NCBI GenBank assembly: GCA_031267775.1
Contig: JAIRYL010000079.1
Coordinates: 1 to 19,176, forward strand
Direction: 5' to 3'
DNA from: Tannerellaceae bacterium
GTDB taxonomy: Bacteria; Bacteroidota; Bacteroidia; Bacteroidales; Tannerellaceae
Length of the DNA stretch: 19,176 nt
Shown: piece by piece, positions 15,634 through 19,176 of the stretch
Layout of the letters: each line of letters opens with the position of its first letter
Numbering within the stretch: position 1 is the first letter of the stretch
Notes under the pieces: model-generated
What the model saw: only the letters and a program-made list of their open reading frames with translations
Told to the model about the DNA's origin: nothing
Database searches by the model: none
Translations under genes and position numbers: made by a program

Positions 15634-15858
15634 TCAAATATGAAGCGCATGATTATACAGATGCTGTCCGAGCCGTTTTGTTCAATCCTGCCGGCGTTGT
15701 TGTCAGTCCGTCTTTTCAAAGAACTATGTGCCGGAGGGGGGAATCAGCACATATTTCTCATTATTTTCCCTAAATATATCTTTTTATTTAAAAAAACAGA
15801 CATAAATAAGATGTTTTTTGCAAAAAAAATTGTATAATTGCATTAAAGCAAAAAAATC
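15634..15858. other. Spacer before the regulator gene
   Basis: This spacer has no convincing gene. It contains a 65-codon open frame with no family signature, and a strongly AT-rich stretch before the next start. TATAATTG near 15832 partly resembles a -7 box, but no -33 box is correctly spaced. Confidence 0.5.
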
Positions 15859-16866
15859 ATGAATAAAAACACAAATAAGGCTGTCGTCGATGCTATAATT
15901 GATAGAATCCCCCAAAATATAAAACCGGTTGTTTATTTAATGGACAATCTGGATATAAATAAAGATTCGGCCTATAGAAGAATCAAAGGAAGTATTCCAT
16001 TCACTTTCAACGAGCTGATCAAACTGTCGAATGATTTGGACTTTTCGCTGGATAATATCGTAAAAAACAGGAGCCATGTTAACTGTAAAAACGCGGCGGA
16101 AGTGTCCAACTTGTTTTCTTCGGAGGATATGATCGTAGAAAGGTTAGATATGTATTATCATCTTAAAAAAAGGTATTTGAAAGATATACACAGGTATCGG
16201 TCGATCGTATCGTTAAACAAGTATCATATTTTCTTCATACTGAAATACGACAGTTTGTTTAAGTTCTATTATTACAACTGGATTTATCAAATGAGCGATC
16301 TCCCGATTCATTTTTCTTTTTCCGAGCTGGAACTTCCGGAGCAGATATCGATCATGCGCAGAAAACTGGCAAGCGTTGCTTACGAGTACAATGATTCCGA
16401 CCTTATCTTAGACCCGAACTTTTTTTCAAACCTGATCAGAAACATTCAGTATTATTATAAAAGAGGGCTTCTTTCAAATGACGAACTGGCCTTGTTTAAA
16501 GATGAATTGTACGATCTTATCGCGCATTTAGAGTCTATCTTCCGAAAAGGAACAAACGAGACGGGAGCAAAAACGTACTCCTATCTTTCAACCATAAGTA
16601 TCGATACGAACATCGTACAAATGAATTATAAAGACGCCATAACAACCATGACCTGGTATAATCCGATATACCCGGTCTTTACATACGAAGTGTATGAAAA
16701 CGTTATCTACCTGAAATGGCTGGAATCGCTTAAAAAGTTTTCCGCTCTGATCACAAAATCAAATTACGGCCTCATAGCAGATTTTATAAAAAAACAACTG
16801 CTGCTCATACGCAACCTGGAAGATTATCGCGACAACTATGAAACAGACGGTTGCCCTGTCGAATAG
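15859..16866 (+). CDS. BetR-like helix-turn-helix regulator
   Basis: This 335-residue protein has an N-terminal DNA-binding region (about residues 15-70). It contains LDINKDSAYRRIKGSIPFTF and NELIKLSNDLDFSLDNIV, a pattern I associate with the BetR-like helix-turn-helix proteins frequent in Bacteroidales. The remaining 260 residues are helical, rich in Tyr, Phe, Leu and Lys, with no recognisable enzyme motif; they may sense a signal or mediate oligomerisation. It stands alone between the broken ATPase gene and rpmH, and its targets are unknown. It ends in TAG, which shows that amber is used as a normal stop in this genome. Its codons are more AT-rich than those of the rpmH-ddl block. Confidence 0.7.
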   Translation: MNKNTNKAVVDAIIDRIPQNIKPVVYLMDNLDINKDSAYRRIKGSIPFTFNELIKLSNDLDFSLDNIVKNRSHVNCKNAAEVSNLFSSEDMIVERLDMYYHLKKRYLKDIHRYRSIVSLNKYHIFFILKYDSLFKFYYYNWIYQMSDLPIHFSFSELELPEQISIMRRKLASVAYEYNDSDLILDPNFFSNLIRNIQYYYKRGLLSNDELALFKDELYDLIAHLESIFRKGTNETGAKTYSYLSTISIDTNIVQMNYKDAITTMTWYNPIYPVFTYEVYENVIYLKWLESLKKFSALITKSNYGLIADFIKKQLLLIRNLEDYRDNYETDGCPVE

Positions 16867-16867
16867 C

Positions 16868-16893
16868 AGGCGCTGCACGAGGGCGGAGCGCCT
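16868..16893 (+). terminator. Possible weak terminator after the regulator gene
   Basis: A 7-bp stem, AGGCGCT (16868-16874) with AGCGCCT (16887-16893), encloses a 12-base loop and is followed by AAAATTCTTTC, not a clean T-run. It starts one base after the stop codon. Confidence 0.35.
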
Positions 16894-16910
16894 AAAATTC
16901 TTTCTATCTA

Positions 16911-16941
16911 TTTGTTTATTTAAAAAAAGGATTTATCTTTG
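16911..16941 (+). promoter_or_regulatory. Consensus Bacteroidetes promoter for rpmH
   Basis: TTTG (16911-16914), exactly 19 bases, then TATCTTTG (16934-16941): a perfect match to the TTTG-N19-TAnnTTTG housekeeping consensus. The start codon of rpmH is 39 bases downstream. Confidence 0.88.
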
Positions 16942-16980
16942 CACCCCAAACAGTGCAATAATAAAAACAATCATAGTAAA

Positions 16981-17133
16981 ATGAAAAGGACGTTTCAACC
17001 TTCTAACAGGAAAAGAAAGAACAAGCATGGCTTCCGTTCCAGAATGGCGACAGCCAATGGCCGCAGGGTATTAGCTTCTCGCCGTGCCAAAGGAAGAGCC
17101 AAACTAACAGTTTCCGACGAGTATAACGGATAA
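16981..17133 (+). CDS. rpmH: Ribosomal protein L34 (bL34)
   Basis: This 50-residue, highly basic protein has the L34 signature MKRTFQPSNRKRKNKHGFRS at its start and the following RMATANGRRVLASRRAKGR. Length is at the usual upper range for Bacteroidetes L34. It is a component of the large ribosomal subunit. The ATG at 16981 is chosen because it matches the universal MKRTFQP start; an upstream in-frame start at 16939 lies inside the promoter and is rejected. A consensus promoter precedes it and a probable terminator follows. Confidence 0.97.
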   Translation: MKRTFQPSNRKRKNKHGFRSRMATANGRRVLASRRAKGRAKLTVSDEYNG

Positions 17134-17162
17134 AATCCGGTTATTAAAGAATCATAATGGGG

Positions 17163-17200
17163 GTAAAGGTTTCATAAAGGCCTTTACTTTCTTTGTTTTT
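17163..17200 (+). terminator. Probable terminator after rpmH
   Basis: GTAAAGG (17163-17169) pairs with CCTTTAC (17181-17187) over an 11-base loop, followed by the T-rich TTTCTTTGTTTTT. The stem is short, so termination may be partial and allow read-through into the PASTA gene. Confidence 0.6.
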
Positions 17201-17223
17201 ACGCCTTATCTTTGTTGGAATAG

Positions 17224-17254
17224 TTTCTATATTTATGTTTTTTTCCTACTTTTG
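17224..17254 (+). promoter_or_regulatory. Promoter of the PASTA-rluD-ddl operon
   Basis: TACTTTTG (17247-17254) fits TAnnTTTG, and TTTC (17224-17227) at exactly 19 bases upstream is one base off the -33 TTTG. The start codon is 23 bases downstream. A second -7-like box, TATCTTTG, lies at 17207-17214 but lacks a well-spaced -33. Confidence 0.6.
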
Positions 17255-17276
17255 AGCCGAGCTAAATAAAAGAGTT

Positions 17277-17951
17277 ATGAAGGATTTTTTAAAAAAAATA
17301 ATCAAAAACCCCTTTGCGACAACAATACTATTTGCTATTGTCGCTTCAGGCGTCATCCTTTACGGTACATTAACATGGCTCGACAGGTATACCCGTCATA
17401 ACAAAGCGGTGATTGTGCCGGATGTAAAAGGGCTTAAAATGGAGGAGGCTATCCCATTCTTGCAAAATAATAACCTGCACTATTCCGTTATCGATTCTGT
17501 TTTTTCAAAAAACGTTAAACCGGGCGCTATCGTAGAAATAACGCCGGCTACAGGTTCCAAAGTAAAAGAAGGACGGATCGTTTTTATTACGGTAAACGCC
17601 ATGACTTCTCAAATGGCCGAAATACCGGAAGTAGAGGATTTATCGTACCGACAGGCATACGCCCAACTGAAAGCGCGCGGCTTTGAAAAAATAGAAACGA
17701 TCTATGTGCCGGGCGTTTACAAAGACCTGGCCATAGGCGTTGAATTACATGACCGGCTGCTTAACCGGGGCGAGATGGTACAGCTATCGGCTCCGCTTGT
17801 GTTAAAAATCAGTAATGGCGAAACGCTGCTGTTTCCGGATGATTCGATTGTTTATGAAGGCGCGCCCGTTTCTCTTCCGATTAATCGCGACAACCATCCG
17901 ATAGAACCATTAGACGGAGACGAAGAATGGTTTGAAAGGGACAATAATTGA
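17277..17951 (+). CDS. PASTA-domain membrane protein
   Basis: This 224-residue protein has a short cytoplasmic start, one membrane helix (about 13-33) and an outside part made of PASTA repeats. The first (about 44-108) shows VIVPDVKGLKMEEAIPFL and GSKVKEGRIVFITVN. The second (about 113-180) shows IPEVEDLSYRQAYAQLKARG. PASTA domains bind peptidoglycan-type ligands in other bacteria. Here there is no kinase or transpeptidase domain, so the role is uncertain. The acidic C-terminal tail (LDGDEEWFERDNN) is low in structure. The gene is followed after 9 bases by rluD and then ddl. That linkage is, as far as I recall, conserved in Bacteroidales and suggests a cell-envelope role. Confidence 0.9.
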   Translation: MKDFLKKIIKNPFATTILFAIVASGVILYGTLTWLDRYTRHNKAVIVPDVKGLKMEEAIPFLQNNNLHYSVIDSVFSKNVKPGAIVEITPATGSKVKEGRIVFITVNAMTSQMAEIPEVEDLSYRQAYAQLKARGFEKIETIYVPGVYKDLAIGVELHDRLLNRGEMVQLSAPLVLKISNGETLLFPDDSIVYEGAPVSLPINRDNHPIEPLDGDEEWFERDNN

Positions 17952-17960
17952 TTCAGAACT

Positions 17961-19034
17961 ATGGATGACGCTACTTGGTACGATGAGCCGGAAGACCTGC
18001 TAAAGCCTGCGGAAGGTAAAGAGGAGGCGCAACTGTACGAGCATTTTCGCTTTGCAGCCGACAAAGGACAGGCTCTTTTACGGGTAGACAAATTCCTGTC
18101 GGACAGAATGGCCGGCTCAAGCCGCAACCGTATTCAATTAGCGGCCGACGCCGGTTGTATTCTGGCAAATGATAAATCGGTAAAAAGTAATTACAGAGTA
18201 AAGCCGCTCGATATTATCTCGATTGTCATGTCTCGCCCGCGGCATGAGTTTGAAATTATTCCCGAAGATATTCCCTTGCATATTGTATATGAAGACGATG
18301 ATTTGCTGGTGGTAAACAAACCTCCGGGACTGGTGGCTCATCCCGGTTACGGAAATTATACGGGAACACTGGTGAATGCGCTGGCTTATTATTTGAAAGA
18401 TACGCCCGATTTTAATCCGAACGATTCAAATTTCGGACTGGTGCACCGGATAGACAAGGATACGTCCGGCTTGCTTGTCGTGGCTAAGACGCTGGAGGCT
18501 AAAACAAACCTTTGTCTTCAATTCTATAACAAAACGACCAAACGCGAATATCGCGCGCTGGTATGGGGTATCGTAAAAGACGAGGGAGGCCGTATCGAAG
18601 GGTATATAGGCCGTAACCTTTATGACCGGACGCGCATGACTGTTTTTCCGGAAGGCGACTATGGTAAGCCGGCTGTTACGCATTATCAAACGATGGAAAG
18701 GCTGGGATACGTCTGCCTGGTAAAATGCAGCCTTGAAACAGGACGGACGCATCAGATCCGCGTCCACATGAAACACATCGGCCATCCGTTGTTTAACGAT
18801 ATCCGGTATGGCGGCGACGTTATTCTTAAAGGCAGGAACTCTACCCGGTACAGACAGTTTATACACAATTGTTTTGAGATTTGTCCGCGTCATGCTTTAC
18901 ATGCAAAAACACTGGGATTTGTTCATCCCAGAACCAAAGAAGAAATGTTTTTCGATTCCGAACTTCCCGACGACATGGAGCTGTTGATAAGCAAGTGGCG
19001 GACCTACGCACATACGAACGAATCATACGAATGA
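17961..19034 (+). CDS. rluD: RluD-family 23S rRNA pseudouridine synthase
   Basis: This 357-residue protein has an S4 RNA-binding domain (about 39-95, LLRVDKFLSDRMAGSSRNRI) followed by the RluA/RluD catalytic domain. Visible motifs are YEDDDLLVVNKPPGLVAHP (110-128), the catalytic-loop HRIDKDTSGLL with Asp165 as the likely nucleophile, and GRTHQIRVHMKHIGHPLF (262-279). The enzyme isomerises uridines in large-subunit rRNA; which sites cannot be deduced, and RluC is possible, though the order and length fit RluD better. An extra N-terminal stretch of about 35 acidic residues precedes the S4 domain. Its stop overlaps the ddl start by ATGA (19031-19034), so translation is coupled. Confidence 0.93.
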   Translation: MDDATWYDEPEDLLKPAEGKEEAQLYEHFRFAADKGQALLRVDKFLSDRMAGSSRNRIQLAADAGCILANDKSVKSNYRVKPLDIISIVMSRPRHEFEIIPEDIPLHIVYEDDDLLVVNKPPGLVAHPGYGNYTGTLVNALAYYLKDTPDFNPNDSNFGLVHRIDKDTSGLLVVAKTLEAKTNLCLQFYNKTTKREYRALVWGIVKDEGGRIEGYIGRNLYDRTRMTVFPEGDYGKPAVTHYQTMERLGYVCLVKCSLETGRTHQIRVHMKHIGHPLFNDIRYGGDVILKGRNSTRYRQFIHNCFEICPRHALHAKTLGFVHPRTKEEMFFDSELPDDMELLISKWRTYAHTNESYE

Positions 19035-19176
19035 AAAAATATATTGCCATAGTAGCAGGAGGAGATTCGTCCGAAAGGGTGGTTTCTTTAAAAAGCGCCG
19101 AAGGTATCTATTCCTTTATCGATAAAGACAAATACTTTCTGTATATCGTTATCGTAAAACGCGGCGAATGGTATGC
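19031..19176 (+). CDS. ddl: D-alanine--D-alanine ligase, N-terminal part
   Basis: The frame begins at ATG 19031, overlapping the previous stop, and runs off the window after 48 codons. The start KKYIAIVAGGDSSERVVSLKS is the N-terminal Rossmann strand and GG-S-E loop of Ddl enzymes, which join two D-alanines for peptidoglycan in an ATP-dependent reaction. The position after SSE, often His or Tyr in relatives, is Arg here. The ATP-grasp core lies outside the window, so the call rests on the N-terminus and the gene context. Confidence 0.85.
   Translation, partial: MKKYIAIVAGGDSSERVVSLKSAEGIYSFIDKDKYFLYIVIVKRGEWY

Noticed and set aside
15640..15837. A 65-codon plus-strand frame after the broken ATPase gene
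   Set aside because: Its composition is unlike a protein gene, it has no family match that I recognise, and it runs into the AT-rich upstream region of the regulator.

Overview
The window comes from a Bacteroidota genome, most likely Bacteroidales. The evidence is an adjacent SusC/SusD outer-membrane pair, promoters of the TTTG-N19-TAnnTTTG type, a general lack of Shine-Dalgarno sequences, and Bacteroidetes-type repeats and IS982. No species can be named from the sequence.

Layout. (1) Bases 1-131 are the C-terminal end of an unidentified gene, closed by a strong terminator. (2) Bases 185-1060 form a gene-free, repeat-rich spacer. It holds four copies of an AT-rich unit of about 70 bp, 7-bp microrepeats, a GC-rich island with its own direct repeats, and a pair of 15-bp repeats that look like transposon-end sites. 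(3) Bases 1190-6539 (+) are a susC-susD-like operon for TonB-dependent uptake at the outer membrane, with no enzyme genes attached. A terminator follows and serves both strands. (4) Bases 12878-6661 (-) are one tightly packed operon. In transcription order it holds an unknown gene split by an in-frame amber codon, a short protein resembling the start of a cobalamin-binding domain, a NatA-like ABC ATPase, a NatB-like ABC-2 permease, a Yip1-type membrane protein, a MacB/FtsX-type permease without an ATPase, and a periplasmic adaptor. This looks like an export module joined to the decayed, very AT-rich remains of an unknown, perhaps biosynthetic, front end. (5) Bases 13068-13784 are a decayed IS982 element with a frameshift and a large internal deletion. 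(6) tRNA-Thr(CGT) follows, with its own promoter and terminator. (7) Next comes an AAA/DUF4143 ATPase gene broken by a 156-bp palindromic, MITE-like hairpin. (8) A BetR-like helix-turn-helix regulator is next. (9) The window ends in housekeeping genes: rpmH (L34), then a PASTA-domain membrane protein, an RluD-type pseudouridine synthase and the start of ddl, in one apparent operon.

The two ends of the window look like stable chromosome. The middle, from about 11.9 to 15.8 kb, is an accessory junction around a tRNA gene, with insertion elements, broken genes and strongly AT-rich DNA. The most interesting items are the hairpin element in the ATPase gene, the hybrid exporter operon with its damaged upstream genes, and the repeat-dense spacer before susC.
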